A DNA stretch of 64,000 nucleotides from Stenopsyche tienmushanensis. Its lineage: Eukaryota; Arthropoda; Insecta; Trichoptera; Stenopsychidae. Every line of letters begins with the position of its first letter. Position 1 is the stretch's first letter. The notes under the pieces were generated by a model. It worked only from the letters and a program-made list of their open reading frames with translations, had not been told where the DNA came from and searched no databases. Made by a program: the position numbers and the translations under genes. Shown piece by piece: positions 1 to 11,568 of this stretch. Where the stretch lies: NCBI GenBank assembly GCA_008973525.1, contig WACJ01000363.1:62001-126000 (forward strand). Direction: 5' to 3'.

Positions 1-1302
1 TTAAATCCTTAAAAAAATAATAAATATCACCATTTATACAGGATCACAGAATTCTAATTTTCCAAAGAGAAAACATTTTTTCCTGGCGAATATGAAAATC
101 TCCCAAGCGCGTGTGTCTGTGTGGACACAATAAAGTCGAGTTTTAAATCGCGTAAAAGTTCGCCTTTCCACGCCTGAAAATTCCCTTTTCATTTGCGACA
201 AAGCTCAACTCGCTCGTCATATCGGGGTTAACGTGAGCTTGCGACGTTAACATGGGCGAAAACGACCCCAGGCGTCGGCTCTGACTACTTGCAATATGAA
301 AAGCACTTTTTTCATACACGGACGCGAATTTATTTCCTTTGAAGGTAATTCATTTTACATTCGAAAAGTTTCGTTGGCTCAGTCGAAGTTGCTTCTTGCT
401 AGGCGTATTTAATTTTTTTATTGCGTTAAAAAATACCGGATGAAAATTGGATGTTTTGGCCGAAAAAAAATCGAAAAAATTCACATGGGGTTTTTCTTCT
501 TTTATACGCGAACGCAGGACGACTTCTTTTGGATTTTAAATGAATTGCTCAAAGCAGTGGTCATTAACCTTTTTTGGAACACTGCCAATTTATTCAATAT
601 TTTTACATTTGCAATAAGCCAACCACCCACCGCTATACAGCGTTACTTGCGCTTAAAAACAATCATTTTATATTTTCTACAAAATCTTAATTTTTCACCG
701 ATTTTACTTAAAAGCCAAAAAATTGGGTCAAACTATTTTTTGGGCGTCTCTAGACATACCGTTAACAAAATAACACTTTGAATAAAATACATGGACCATT
801 CACGAAACGTGTTACAATATGCATGATACATATGTTGTGCCATCAGGCGAGCATTCAAATACATGCTAGGGTGCATATGTCGTGTCATTATATTTGTCTG
901 TAAATAAAGAATTGATTATAACTCATTTTTTTTTCAGCGATAGTTAACTCGATTTCAGCATCACATTTGCTACACCATGTAGGTTGAAGTAAAATTGCCA
1001 GTTTGGCACTTTATGTTTGACCATTGCGCCCTTTTCATCGTAAAAAATGTGTTAATCCTTTTGGGCACGCGATTTTCGCTGGAAGTTTTTGCGTTCCGTG
1101 CAAATAAATAGGACAATATAGTCTGAAAAATTATTTCATTCAAAATTGAAAGCTCAACACTTTGAACGACAGTTTTTGCTAAGAGAAAACATGCGATAGA
1201 GCCGAGGATCGATTCCATCAACGGTCATCCATTAACGTATTAAAAAAAACAATAAAATTTGTGTTTGTTGTCTGTGTGTCCATGAGTAACGTTTTTGAAA
1301 TA
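1..1302. other. Gene-free AT-rich DNA
   Basis: No recognisable gene. A 113-codon open frame at 440-781 (+) has low-complexity, Phe/Ile/Leu-rich content and no known motif, so I treat it as chance. Positions about 180-290 are GC-richer and non-repetitive within the window and could be a regulatory island or an unrecognised exon. Confidence 0.5.
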
Positions 1303-1647
1303 TTACATAAAATGGCGCTGTTGATCTGAGCAGATTTAATTAACCAGATTAACGGCGATATCTTCCGTCTCTCTTTAGGCGTAATATGTCAATTTAACAG
1401 CGCTATCTTCTGTGGCATTGAGAATGCGTATGAAGAAACGACACCGACCCCTTCTTGCACATGAGCCGTTGCTGGTTGGGTGGTGACGCGCAGGAGGCGA
1501 GAATCGTGAGGAGTCGTCGGATAGCCTTGGCTGTGGGATGACGTCCTTCCCATAGCCAGATATTTCTTGTACGTTTAATAAAGCGGTTCTCTGACAAGAA
1601 TTTTTCTGTTTGACGCCCTTCCACTACTATCCATCCGTCTGGCTACA
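1303..1647 (+). repeat. LTR-like element, copy 1
   Basis: This stretch matches 61074-61356 in several blocks: the start (GCTGTT-ATCTGAGCA), a CTCTCTTTAGGCG block, a block reading TAGCCTTGGCTG-GGGA plus ACGTCCTTCCCA, and an end with TTTCTGTT-GACGCCC. A TTTAATAAAG polyadenylation-like signal lies near 1579, about 65 bases before the end, as expected of an LTR. Similarity continues past the presumed end (CGAAAG-AGAACGAAC at about 1655-1670), so some leader sequence is also present. This copy carries about 60 extra bases in its middle compared with copy 2. No gag or pol frame follows, so it is a solo or fragmentary LTR of a Gypsy- or BEL-type element; the class is not certain. Confidence 0.5.
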
Positions 1648-3544
1648 TAACAACTCGAAAGCAGAACGAACTACCTCTTCCACGCTTCAATTTTTACTTT
1701 AAAGAATATGCACATATTATTTTCTTAACTAAAACAAATACATTTTTTTCCATATATATAAAAATGAATATATGCAGTATAGTATGTTTGTGGACTGCAC
1801 ATTCTTGTATTATTCATCCGATTACGATGAAGCATTGCACCGACTACCGGGTATTCGCTAATATATTTAAAAAATATATTTATAATGCAAATTTAATATT
1901 AAAAAATGTATGACATCATAATTTTGTATTTAAAAAAAATATTTGGACAGCTTTCAACAAATTTTAAAGCGTTATACAAGTAGTGCAGAGTTTAGTGCTT
2001 TCCACTTAAAAGTTTGACTTTATCGATGCATGGTGAAGTTTGCTTTGCATTCTTGCTTATTTTTATCATCTTCAACTTTAATACGTGAAATATCAAGTTG
2101 TGTATTGAAAATGCTCTGAAAGTTTTTGAAATTCTGAGAGTTATTTGGTTTTGAAAGCGTTTGAGGCATATTTTTTCAATATTTCACTTCCATTGTGATA
2201 GTTGCGTAACATTTTTTTCAGAATTTTATCAGTTTGACCCTTATCTAGCCTTATCTGCCAGCGCCCGCATCAATGAATCATTCCGCGTTCAAATAAACAT
2301 GAACTCTTTCAGACTAATTTCAAACACGCTTTTTCATATTAATGTAATCGCATTCAAGATTAATTTATCTTGAATAACTGATAATTTTTGTAGAGTATTA
2401 ATTTTTTTTTCGATGGATCGAAAATTTTCCGCAGTCAAGTTATTATGAACTTCCTGATAAAACATTTTTATTGGCGTTTTTATCCCGGGATTCAATATCC
2501 CCGAGAAAAATTAAGATGATATTTGAACAGAACCCACGTAAAACAATTTCCGACATAATTTCCTTTTAATCTCTCCATTGAATGCTGGAAACGCATCCCG
2601 TCGCAGGGAAAAATCGCAACAGGGACGATATTGAATTCGCAAAGCCATTTTGAGAAACTTTCCCTTTTCAAGTCGATCGCCGCAGGACACTGGATGGGAA
2701 AGTTGGGCCATACTTTTGATTTCCACAAAGCGGGGGTAGAAAGTTTATAACAGGTCTCGAAACCAAAATGTATCCCAAGAATTTGATGTTATGTCTACTT
2801 ACGGGATTGTATTGAAAAATTCAGTATTTTATTTTCCAATAATAAAACTTTAACTTGTTTTCTACGCGCGTATTATATATTACTTGTTTTTGCCGGGGAT
2901 GAAAAGAAAAAGTTGCCTCAACCCCCGAAAGGGAATTTCAAATTTTATTTTGGAAAGTTTTTACTCGTTTGACTCCCATCGACATGAAAAATTATTTTAA
3001 GGATTTTTTCATCGCCTCATATCAATATAAAATAAAAGCTCGTTTCAGAAGCACTTTCAACAAAATGGTTAGTTCACATAAACTAATTGAGTGGATCAAT
3101 GATGGCTTATGATTTATTAGATAGCGTAGATTAAAAGCATAAGATAAACAGCTTTATTTTTTCTGTCATATTCAAAACTAGTGGGAATACTTTTCTGATT
3201 AAAAAAATGACACCTGTCAAAGTGAAGCATCCTTATATAGGTGGATAACCTGATGGAACAAGTTTGGATTTTTTGTTTTATGTATTTTATCTCGCATAGA
3301 TAAATCAGATCAACGATGCTTATCACAAATACTTTTTAATTTACATTTTAAGCAAAGACATCACGGCTATGCTTAACTGTTAATAATGTATAATCTATGA
3401 CTGGTAATATTGATTTATACAGAGTTTTTCAATAAGGACGCTTAACTTTTAAATATAAATAAAACAAGTTCTATATAAAAAAAAAATACTTAATTTTTTT
3501 TTCAATTAAAAGAATATTTTATGGCATTTAGTATAAAATATTAG
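1648..3544. other. Gene-free AT-rich DNA
   Basis: No recognisable gene. Around 1755-1840 there is weak similarity to the 121-bp repeat units seen at 7.9, 11.6 and 37 kb (ATATATAAAAATGAA, then TTCATCCGATTACGATGAA). The short open frames at 2161-2373 and 2492-2728 have no known motif. Confidence 0.4.
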
Positions 3545-3545
3545 A

Positions 3546-4215
3546 GTGTCCCATAAGTTTCTTTCGTTTTCATATTAAGAAAAAAATAAAAAATAATTTG
3601 TATTACATCAAAATTTATTGAATAATATCTGATCCATTTTGTTCTATTGCCTTTCTCCATCTCTCCGAAAGCCTCACAATGCCTTCATGCCAAAATTTCC
3701 CAGGTTTATTGGCAAAATATTGATCAAGGTACATTTCTATATCATTTTTTGAATTAAATTTTTTACCACGTAAAGAATTTTTCAATGAAATAAATAAATC
3801 ATAATCTGAAGGGGCAATCTCCGGAGAGTATGGAGGATAAGGTAGAACGTCCCAGTCAAATGATAATAATTTATTTCTGATGAGCAAAGACAACAACAAC
3901 GCCTCGTCTGTTCTGGCAATTGCATCCTTTAGATTGTCTAGTTGGAGACAATATTTTGTTGAATTGATCGTTTCACCGTGCTGAAGTAGCTCATAATAAA
4001 CTACCCCCTTCCAGTCCCACCAAATGCATAGCAAAACTTTTTTTGGATGTAGGCCAGGTTTAGCTACAGTTAAAGGTTCTGTACCCTTGGTCCAAGACCG
4101 TTTACGTTGGATATTCTCATAGAGTATCCAACTTTCATCTCCAGGATCAAGTCTCTTCAAGAAAGGCTGAGTCTCTTCAATTTTAGTATCACTTCTATCC
4201 TTCATTTTTAGATGG
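3546..4215 (-). pseudogene. Mariner family A transposase remnant, copy A1
   Basis: The 196-residue open frame (3615-4205, minus) is the C-terminal two thirds of a mariner (DD34D) transposase. Near its start is GDESWILYENI, holding the first catalytic Asp, followed by RKRSW and a WWDWKGVVYYELL block. Near the end is PPYSPEIAPSDYDLF, holding the third Asp, then a C-terminal tail ending WRKAIEQNG. The segment that should carry the second Asp (the QDNA-type motif) is missing and replaced by TDEALLLSLLIRN, so the enzyme is dead. The 3' terminal inverted repeat is present at 3546-3566 (TGTCCCATAAGTTTCTTTCG). The 5' part, with both helix-turn-helix domains and the 5' ITR, is lost near 4215. It lies tail-out beside copy A2, which is on the opposite strand. 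Confidence 0.9.
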
Positions 4216-4315
4216 CACTCTAAGATAATCTAGTCTAGTTGATCTAAGAATGGTTTAAATCGCAATGTTTATTCTAAAAGAGGAGTTGGTTTTACTAACA
4301 TTTTAAAGTATTATG
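4216..4315. other. Short spacer between two mariner copies
   Basis: About 100 bases with no recognised feature separate copies A1 (minus) and A2 (plus). Confidence 0.4.
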
Positions 4316-4948
4316 TTGTCCCATAAGTTTCTTTCGCAAATGAACACAGATAACAATTTAGAAGTTCCATGAACATCCGTCCATAATCATCTGACAAAAT
4401 TGGGCTACATCTATCGTTCAGATGTGTGACTTCTTCTTGAACTGACTGACTCAAATAAACTTCAGCGTATTTCAACAAGGGATCTTCTTCTCCAACGACA
4501 TAATAGCCAACCTTTCTTGAAGAGACTTGATCCTGGAGATGAAAGTTGGATACTCTATGAGAATATCCAACGTAAACGGTCTTGGACGAAGGGTACAGAA
4601 CCTTTAACTGTAGCTAAACCTGGTCTACATCCAAAAAAAGTTTTGCTATGAATTTGGTGGGACTGGAAGGGGGTAGTTTATTATGAGCTACTTCAGCAAA
4701 GTGAAACGATCAATTCAACAAAATATTGTTTCCAACTAGACAATCTAAAGGATGGAATTGCCAGAAATCGGCCAGAATTAGGAGGGATATCAGGAAAATT
4801 TTGGCAAGAAGGCGTTGTGAGGCTTCCAGAGTAATGGAGAAAGGTAATAGAACAGAATGGATCATATATTATTAAAAAAAAAAGATGTAATACAAATTAT
4901 TGTCTATTTTTTTTTTTAATATGAAAACGAAAGAAACTTATTGAACAC
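4316..4948 (+). pseudogene. Mariner family A element, internally deleted, copy A2
   Basis: Both termini are visible: TTGTCCCATAAGTTTCTTTC at 4316 and its inverted counterpart CGAAAGAAACTTATTGAACA ending near 4948. Between them, translation shows HNHLTKLGYIYRSDV (end of the second helix-turn-helix), LTDSNKLQRIST, GDESWILYENIQRKRSW (first catalytic Asp), WWDWKGVVYYELLQ and NSTKYCFQLDNLKDGIARNRPEL, then a jump to GKFWQEGVVRLPE at the C-terminus. The segment carrying the second and third catalytic Asp is deleted, and several in-frame stops are present. The element is about 630 bases against about 1.3 kb for an intact mariner. It is non-autonomous, but the ITRs suggest it could once have been moved in trans. 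Confidence 0.9.
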
Positions 4949-7430
4949 CCTTATATAATACAATTTAGGATGGTAATTTTTTTAGGGTTTCGATTAATTA
5001 AAATGAAATTTTATTAAATTGAAGCTAATATCTAAAAATGAATTATAAAGTGGTCACGAAATCATCTATACACTTAAGACTTTTATAATTTGGTAAGATC
5101 GAAAAAATATTTAAAAAAAAAAAACAGTACTATCATCATGATGTCCTTTTATATCCATATTTTAATTGAGGTGTCAGATATCAAGCTACTCCAGGGTGGT
5201 TTGACATTCATTTCAGCGGAAAATTTGTATTTAAGCGTTCTCACGGAAACACAAGCGATAAACAAAAAGTCGGTGCACTATCGCTTACATATAATGGCCA
5301 TCTGAATCCATAGGTTTTCATTTTCAAAGGATAATAAATAAATATAGCCAGTCTTATATTCTTCGGTCAGCACCGCATTTGAAGTTTTTGCAGTTTGCAA
5401 AGCTCACAGCTCTTGCACTTTTTGAAAGGCTCATATAGCGTTTGAACGGTAAAAGGTTGCCAGCATTTTTCGTTTGTTGGAAAAAGCTAATCTTTCGCCA
5501 TGTGGTGGACGAAGACCATTTTAAAGACGCCCAGACCGCAAAAATAAATCCTCACAAGTATAAAACAAATCTAGTGCATTTATTGTAGCAGAGTTCCGGT
5601 CGGCGGGGCTTCCTGCCAAGAGCTCCCAGTTTTGATCTCAGAAATACATTACTGGAAACCGATTTCTGTTTACCTACGTGCCGTGAAATTCGTCTTTTTA
5701 TCCAATACGTTCTTCGTTGCTGCCTCTTTGCTTCTTTGAAAGCAGAGTAGCCTCCAAACTAAATGATTTTCGTTTATCCATAAAATTGCCTGCGTTTTTC
5801 ATCGATTTTCCACGAAAGAAATGCGTATGCTTTTGCAGATTTGTGATGTTAAATCTTATAAAAGAATGACATTTTGTTAATGAAACAATTTATACATAAA
5901 GACAATTGGATCACAAAGTATTTACTTAATGATCATAAATTTAAACTAATGCTATTTTGATCAAAATTTGGTGTATTTGAGTGAATCAAAGCTTAGTCCA
6001 TAAGGAATAAATTAATGTATATATGCCATAACAATTGATATTCACTATACGAAATAGTGGCTCTATTTTCTCGTAGAGAGCTTGTAGCCTCACTTCTTCC
6101 CTTTTCCTCTCTGGACCAGTTGCTTTCGATTAACGTGATAGGAAGCCCTAGCGGTAGATTGCACTTTTCGGGAAGCAGAAAATCTTCCAACGAAATGTTT
6201 ATACATTTTTTTTTCCGTCATCCAAATTCAATTTCGCTCGAAACATTAAACAATTTTATTAAGTATTGTGCAATATATCGATAAAACAGGAAAACGATAT
6301 TTGGATACACAATCAGAACGATAATGTTATCGCTTTGCGGTTTAATGTTCGCACAAAGGACAATACCTTCCAAATACGCCAAATCGTCCTTTTTAATATT
6401 GCGGTTTTTCTTTGAATAAACCCAGAGTGATTGCCTATCAGTATCGAAGAAATGCAGAAAAATGTAATTAGGTCATCCGGTTATTAAAGTCGTAATAGTT
6501 TTTAATGTCGCAGCAAATCGTTATTGCCGCGCATTTTAATCAGTTATACAACAAAAACAATTTAAATTAAGGTTAATAACTTACAATAGAATGATGCTAG
6601 AATCACTTGGTCAGACGAAACAAATAGCTTTTAGATCTTGTCATATTTTTTTAGTTTATACTTGAGAAGAAGTTGCTAATAAGCGTCGTGAATGACAGGA
6701 TGAATGTGACTCAATATAGCGTTTATGCTAAAAAGTATACATCATTTTACAACTATGAAACGGAAATGATTACTTAAATAAAAACAATAAAGAAGATTCT
6801 TAAGAAAAACTATTTTTCATGATTATAATTCCATAAAACTATATGAAATATAGTATAAATTCCAAAAACCATCTTAATTTTGCGCGAATTGCATCAATAT
6901 CGTGTAAATAAATCCAAGCACTAAGATATTCAGAAGGTGCTTAGAACAAGTCTTCATAATTCAGCTCAGTGTTTGTCATCGATCATTTATGATATTTTTC
7001 TATTATATAATTATATTAGGGTTATCAGGAACTAATGTCGATTTTCCTCCATATAAGTTACAGATTTGATTTATTTTGAGGATCTGATGCTGTGTGAAAT
7101 TAAATAAACGACAAAAACATTCAAGTTACCGTATGATCACGCTTATTTTTATCGAGGGCATGTCATATAAACATATGACGGAAAGTTGGCATTCAGAATA
7201 AAGATAACGAAAGTTATTTTTCAGCTTCTGTTCGATATCTCTCGCCAAGCTAATATCTAGATTAAAAGCTACTATTTACGCGATGATCATTAATATTGGG
7301 AGAAGAATCTCGGATGCAATACTGAATACGTGGCATCTCAATTTCTTTCGTCAAAGTATGAGCAATAATTCGATATATTTAAATGTTATAGAATGAATGA
7401 ATTTATTATAAATAATATAATATACGCCAT
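4949..7430. other. Gene-free AT-rich DNA
   Basis: No recognisable gene over about 2.5 kb. Short open frames at 5090-5305, 5993-6190 and 6057-6284 have no known motifs. A TTACCGTATGATCAC motif at about 7126-7140 recurs, with changes, near 7502, 32697 and 34467. Confidence 0.4.
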
Positions 7431-7489
7431 TAAAAGTCATGTCAAATTGATTGACAATGGTCCTATAAAAGGAATTGTTAATTATAACC
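7431..7489 (+). repeat. SINE 3' tail fragment
   Basis: TACGCCAT, then an A-rich stretch, GATTG--ATGGTCC-ATAAAAGG and ATTGTT closely match 48896-48956, which lies immediately downstream of the tRNA-Ser-like head at 48790-48862. This is therefore a tail-only copy of that SINE-like family. Confidence 0.45.
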
Positions 7490-7507
7490 TAAAAAAAAAA
7501 GTTACAC

Positions 7508-7523
7508 GTGACCATATGGTCAC
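7508..7523. repeat. 16-bp perfect palindrome
   Basis: GTGACCATATGGTCAC reads the same on both strands. Degenerate relatives occur at 32702-32715 (GTGACCATTTGATCAC-like) and in single-arm form at 7131 and 34472 (TATGGTCACAC). It may be the end of a repeat family; no protein is implied. Confidence 0.6.
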
Positions 7524-7683
7524 ATTCATTTTAAAAGGTATATAACGTGATGTTTTTTTAAAGCAATCCAATGAAGAAAATCAATGCTTTTTTTGGCATT
7601 ATTATTAAAATCATCGTTTGGGTATATTGTGAGCAATCGAAATCAAAAATAGCATCAACAAACTGTGTTTAAAGTCTGTTTAT

Positions 7684-7852
7684 GAGAAAACGCATAATTA
7701 CACGTTGCGCAACAGAAGACGCTACTTATCACCTTCTTTCTTCTGTGATGGGATCAAGAAGCTTCCTATCCGATGGAATACATATATTTCTAATAAAGGA
7801 AACTATGTATAGCAATAAGATATATATATCAGTAATAAATTTGTACCGCAAA
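7684..7852 (-). mobile_element. Mariner family D, one TIR arm, copy D1
   Basis: This is an inverted long-TIR arm of family D. In order it reads CGCATAATTACACGTTGCGC, the CTTCTTTC-TCTGTGATGGGATC block, AAGCTTCCTATCCGATGGAA, TTTCTAATAAAGG and AATAAATTTGTACCGCAA, where it stops just short of the terminal ATTCCGGGTTATATTTGAAT. The break coincides with the start of the 121-bp tandem units at 7853, the same position in the TIR where the units sit in copy D2 at 11.6 kb. Confidence 0.75.
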
Positions 7853-8125
7853 CGTCATTTCATCAGACCGATATGCACATGGTGCATCCATATAATATTT
7901 TTACTATGCTTATGTCATTCATACAAGTGTAAACAGTAAAATGACGAAAGTTTTATCGCAATCGGATGAACGGTGCGTAAACGCATTAAATACGAACAAA
8001 CAAATATTTTTTTAAATATATTAAACTATGCTTATGTTACTTGCGCAATTCTTAGCAATAAGTGGACGAAGTTTTATTGCAATCAGATGAACGCTATGGC
8101 AGCCGATTACATACGAACAAACAAA
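7853..8125 (-). repeat. 121-bp tandem repeat units, reverse orientation
   Basis: Two full units and part of a third. The landmark ATCGGATGAACG at 7961 recurs as ATCAGATGAACG at 8082, a spacing of 121. Each unit also carries ACTATGCTTATGT, GTGGACGAAGTTTTAT-like and TACGAACAAACAAATAT. The same unit with the same 121-base spacing occurs at 11598-11835 and 37012-37250 in the opposite orientation. Such units (a TATAAAAA-CAAT-TTTGTTTGT leader, then a CCGTTCATCCGATT-like core) resemble repeats common in arthropod genomes; I cannot assign a class from sequence alone. Confidence 0.75.
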
Positions 8126-8636
8126 TATATATATTTAATGTCTTGCCTGTTGAGACATCGATATTGTTTCAAGAGGTCCAATGTCACATATGTTTTTTTT
8201 AGGAACGATAGTAATATTATACAAAATTATTACACAAATAATTCAATATATGCATACATAATACCAAACATTCCACTGCATCACCAATTAAACGTCTATT
8301 TATCGCCACGCCGCACTTTAGGAGGAAATTTCTCGCAATGAGATAACGATACTTTGCAATCAAAAAGTTAAATCAGGTGTTCATATTTATACTTTTATAT
8401 GGATATTTATATGATCCTTTATAACGTTAAGGCTTTCTTTTATAAATAACAAGATATAGGAGGTTATTTACAAGATTGGCATTTGACATATTGAAACTGA
8501 CTCTTGATGTGCTCTCTTGAGAAGAGTTTTTGAACACAGTTTTTAATAATTTTGCAGCAATTCACCGCATAATCTCTATAATTCAGATTGTCTTCGGTCA
8601 ATTTTTTTAAATTTATGAGAAACAGATCTATAATTT
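8126..8636. other. Gene-free AT-rich DNA
   Basis: No recognisable gene or repeat end. The open frame crossing into this stretch (7973-8341, +) runs through the 121-bp repeats and is not a gene. Confidence 0.4.
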
Positions 8637-9029
8637 ATGACGCTGGCATCTCATTTTCGATCAGCGATCATTCCCCATCGAGACAATGGATCCATTTCCA
8701 TGCTTCATCTCCTGTCCGCATTGTTTTACAGCTTAACGCTCAGAATGAATCGTCGAAACACTAACACAGTCAGTCACGGTAGCATTTTTTCCAGGAGCAC
8801 CAGGTCGAAGAAATGCATGATGACTGCGGAATTGGTGGAGGAAGTCGTGACGAAGCCTCCGTTGCAAGGGCTCCGGGCGTGTGCGAATCAAATTGAATAC
8901 GACTCAAATCAAATTATATGCCGATGTAATGATCGACCCATAAAAATATACACTGCTCCATGGGATTGCACAAAACTCCCGCAGAAAGGCCGGGGAGACC
9001 GCGGTCATTATGATGATGGTGGCTCATAA
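8637..9029 (+). CDS. Unrecognised 130-codon open frame
   Basis: The longest open frame here that does not belong to an identified transposable element. It lies in a stretch less AT-rich than its surroundings. The predicted protein is basic in the middle (RNTNTVSH, RSTRSKKC) and ends GRGDRGHYDDGGS. It has Cys residues but no recognisable domain, signal peptide or clear membrane segment. No good splice or promoter context was identified and there is no second copy in the window. It could be a chance frame, part of an exon or a conserved noncoding island. I do not recognise it. Confidence 0.15.
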   Translation: MTLASHFRSAIIPHRDNGSISMLHLLSALFYSLTLRMNRRNTNTVSHGSIFSRSTRSKKCMMTAELVEEVVTKPPLQGLRACANQIEYDSNQIICRCNDRPIKIYTAPWDCTKLPQKGRGDRGHYDDGGS

Positions 9030-9510
9030 AAGATTTCGTCATTTATTTTTATTTTCCGCCGAATCAAACAATTTTTACGACGCGGCAGTTTTCGGACGTC
9101 TGTTTTTCTGGATAACGTGCACAATATTCAGGCGAACGTACTTTGCTTGAAGCCCATTTATATATAATAAATATCATCACTCTATAAATCGCTTTTACTG
9201 ATGGTAAAAAATAAGGCGGGGAAAGGAGGAATGGCTGCATAAAACCCTATCATCAGGTCCCATAAAATCGCTGTTATGCCTGAATAAAATATTTCAAACG
9301 CCAATGCTTACATTCAATAGTATTAAGCGTATGAGGAAAATAGCCATCATTTTGCTTGAAATATTAATACATTTTCTTATTTTATTTCTATCACAATTTT
9401 ATCATTATTTTATAGCGATGGAGCTATGCACAGGGATAACATCTTACCTTAAATAAATGCGTGCTATAATAATAAAAAGAAAAAGGTTAAAGATAAGGAA
9501 AATGTGAAAA
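9030..9510. other. Gene-free DNA
   Basis: Nothing recognised. It starts in a GC-richer island continuing from the open frame at 8637-9029 and turns AT-rich after about 9260. Confidence 0.4.
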
Positions 9511-9530
9511 AAATCCTACGAACTTATTGA
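9511..9530 (+). repeat. Mariner family B terminal repeat, solo end
   Basis: AAATCCTACGAACTTATTGA matches the right end of the family B elements at 46207-46227 and 51757-51776. No matching left end is visible within a few hundred bases, so this is an isolated element end. Confidence 0.55.
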
Positions 9531-9679
9531 TTTATGAGTGATTATTGCAATCAAAACGATTGATCCCAAATTTATTTGCATGATATTTTTTTCTGTAATC
9601 CAAGAAATGTCAGGATATATTTTCGTGACGCTTAAGAGCATGACGATGCATCACATGGCGATCATTTCAACGTAGAAGA

Positions 9680-10182
9680 ATACGCAGCATAGAAATCAAA
9701 GAGTCGTCCAAGAGTCTTGGCCGCGAGAGAATATGGCCATCTCGCATCATAACTGTGCTCTTTTTTCGGCTTTAATAAAAACCTTAACGAAGAACTCGTA
9801 TTTTTATACTAGTACAAAGTCGTCTAGAAAGTAAGGTTACAATATTTATATAGGATTGAAAAATGCTTCTATTTAGTTGAAATTGATTGGAGGCATTTTT
9901 GTAGTCGGGGCTCCAGTTTTTGTATGCCAGTATCATAGAGCTAACCCACTTATGACATATTGTCGACTCATTACATCACTACCATAAACTTCCACAAGCT
10001 CTGATGGATATTAGCGGCGGTATTGTTTTGTAAAGTAAAAAAATGAATGACCGTGTGGTTTTTATACGAACGAGAGGTGGCAGGAGCGCGCGACGACTTC
10101 TTCATTGGAAGAATTTACTGTGACTGAACAAAATGGCCGATAAACACGCGGAACCAAACAAACTGACCGTTATGAAGATTTT
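9680..10182 (-). pseudogene. Mariner family C, internally deleted, copy C1
   Basis: Read on the minus strand, the 5' leader (GGTCAGTTTGTTTGGT, then GGCCATTTTGTTCAGTCACA) is followed by the first helix-turn-helix of a mariner transposase: AANIHQ-LVEVYGSDVMSRQ-like with frame damage. It then jumps to the extreme C-terminus, GIQKLEPRLQKCL, so the catalytic domain is entirely missing. The 3' end reads through ATTTTTCAATCCTATATAAA and AACCTTACTTTCTAGACGAC (about 9810-9850). A further block (AAAGAGTCGTCCAAGAGTCT at 9699) is shared with copy C2, so the repeat extends beyond that point. The length is about 0.4-0.5 kb against 1.3 kb for an intact mariner. Confidence 0.75.
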
Positions 10183-11568
10183 TTTGATTGTATCAAAATT
10201 GATACTTATTCATTTCCGCATTAATTCATTCCGTTTAAATGATCCATATCATGATTTTTATAAATATTTCATATATGATTTGATATTATCTTTTCTTACA
10301 AGTTTAAAAAATATTTTATTTAATCTAAAATTCGCTTGACAAAGATTTCGACCATAGAATACTACGTTTGAAGGATTAAATGTCTATCACGTTTCGAGAA
10401 ATAGAGTAGCTTTAAAAGCCCACAAAATGTTTTCCAACGTAGAAATGCTCAGACTTTATAAGCTTTATAACACGTTCTCCTTTTTTTATCAAAGCTTTCC
10501 AAGATTTCGAACTTAATTGATTCACTCTAATACCGTATTATTTTTAATAAAATGGCTCATTCCTTGTTGATAATGTTTTAAGAACGAAATAAAATCAGTA
10601 AATGCGCTCATAGTATACGAAATTCAGCTTTTAAAAAATCTTGCAGACGGAAAAAAAGTATACTGTGTAATATGACACTGAACTTTTCATATATTATCTT
10701 GGGAGCCATCAATCGTCACAAGTCAAGCAGCTAGAAAAACGAAAGCAAAATGTGAATGGAGCCTTAATACAACTTAAAAGGCAATTTGACTCGCAAGCCT
10801 CGTGTGTATGAAATTTGAATATGACTTTATTTTATTATTTTGATGCTATAGGCAGCCCTTAAATTAAATAAGACGCATAGTGGGGTGGCAAAAAGGACGA
10901 GTCGGATAAATTAGAATTGCAAGGTCATTGCGCAGACTACGTGCACTCATTATTAACACAATGTGGACTGGGGTCTTGCGCGGCCCCAAAACGGCTAAAT
11001 AACGCAGCCACTGTCTGAAACTTTGATTAAAGCCGCGGCAAAGCATCGAAGAGGAGACCTTACCGACATTATTTCACGTCAAAAAAGTTAGCTGGCGGCT
11101 ATGTCGCGGCATTAATCAAACTGTACACCGCCAGCGCCGCTGCTGAAATCTTTATGAAGTTATTTAACTTTTGCCCGGTTGTGTGTAACTCGCAAAATTT
11201 CCAGCAGCGAAAGCTTAAGCCCGCCGGGTAAACAATGCCCGAAAGTGCGGGCGGGGTCTCTGCCACCCCGGCGCGCCCACAGGGATGACTCCAAAAATAT
11301 GTGAAAACTTCTGCAAAACAAACAATCGCTCCGCGGAAAATTTCCTACCAACTTTATCGCATAAATATCGCTTCCTTTCTGGTTGGGTTTATTATTTCCG
11401 TTGCGCCTAAAACTTGATGCTCCTCGTACGATGAACACTTGACGTGCATAACGTGTTTCCAAAGATCCGACAAGGGTTAGCCCGCACACATCCGCTCATA
11501 TATAAGTCCTACTAATACCCAAAATATTGTATAACATCTAAAATTGAAATTCTAAAAGTATGAGCGTA
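10183..11568. other. Gene-free DNA with a GC-rich island
   Basis: No recognisable gene. 11040-11480 is clearly GC-richer (for example GCCCGCCGGGTAAACAATGC near 11220 and CCACCCCGGCGCGCCCACAG near 11265) and single-copy in this window. It could be a conserved regulatory element or an exon I cannot recognise. Confidence 0.45.

Noticed and set aside
440..781. 113-codon open frame
   Set aside because: Low-complexity Phe/Ile/Leu/Lys content from AT-rich DNA, no motif, no support; treated as chance.
7961..8094. CRISPR-like array from regularly spaced repeats
   Set aside because: Whole 121-bp units repeat, with no unique spacers between short repeats, and the DNA is eukaryotic.
8637..9029. Confident host gene
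   Set aside because: Listed only as a low-confidence open frame; no domain, splice sites or second line of support could be seen.
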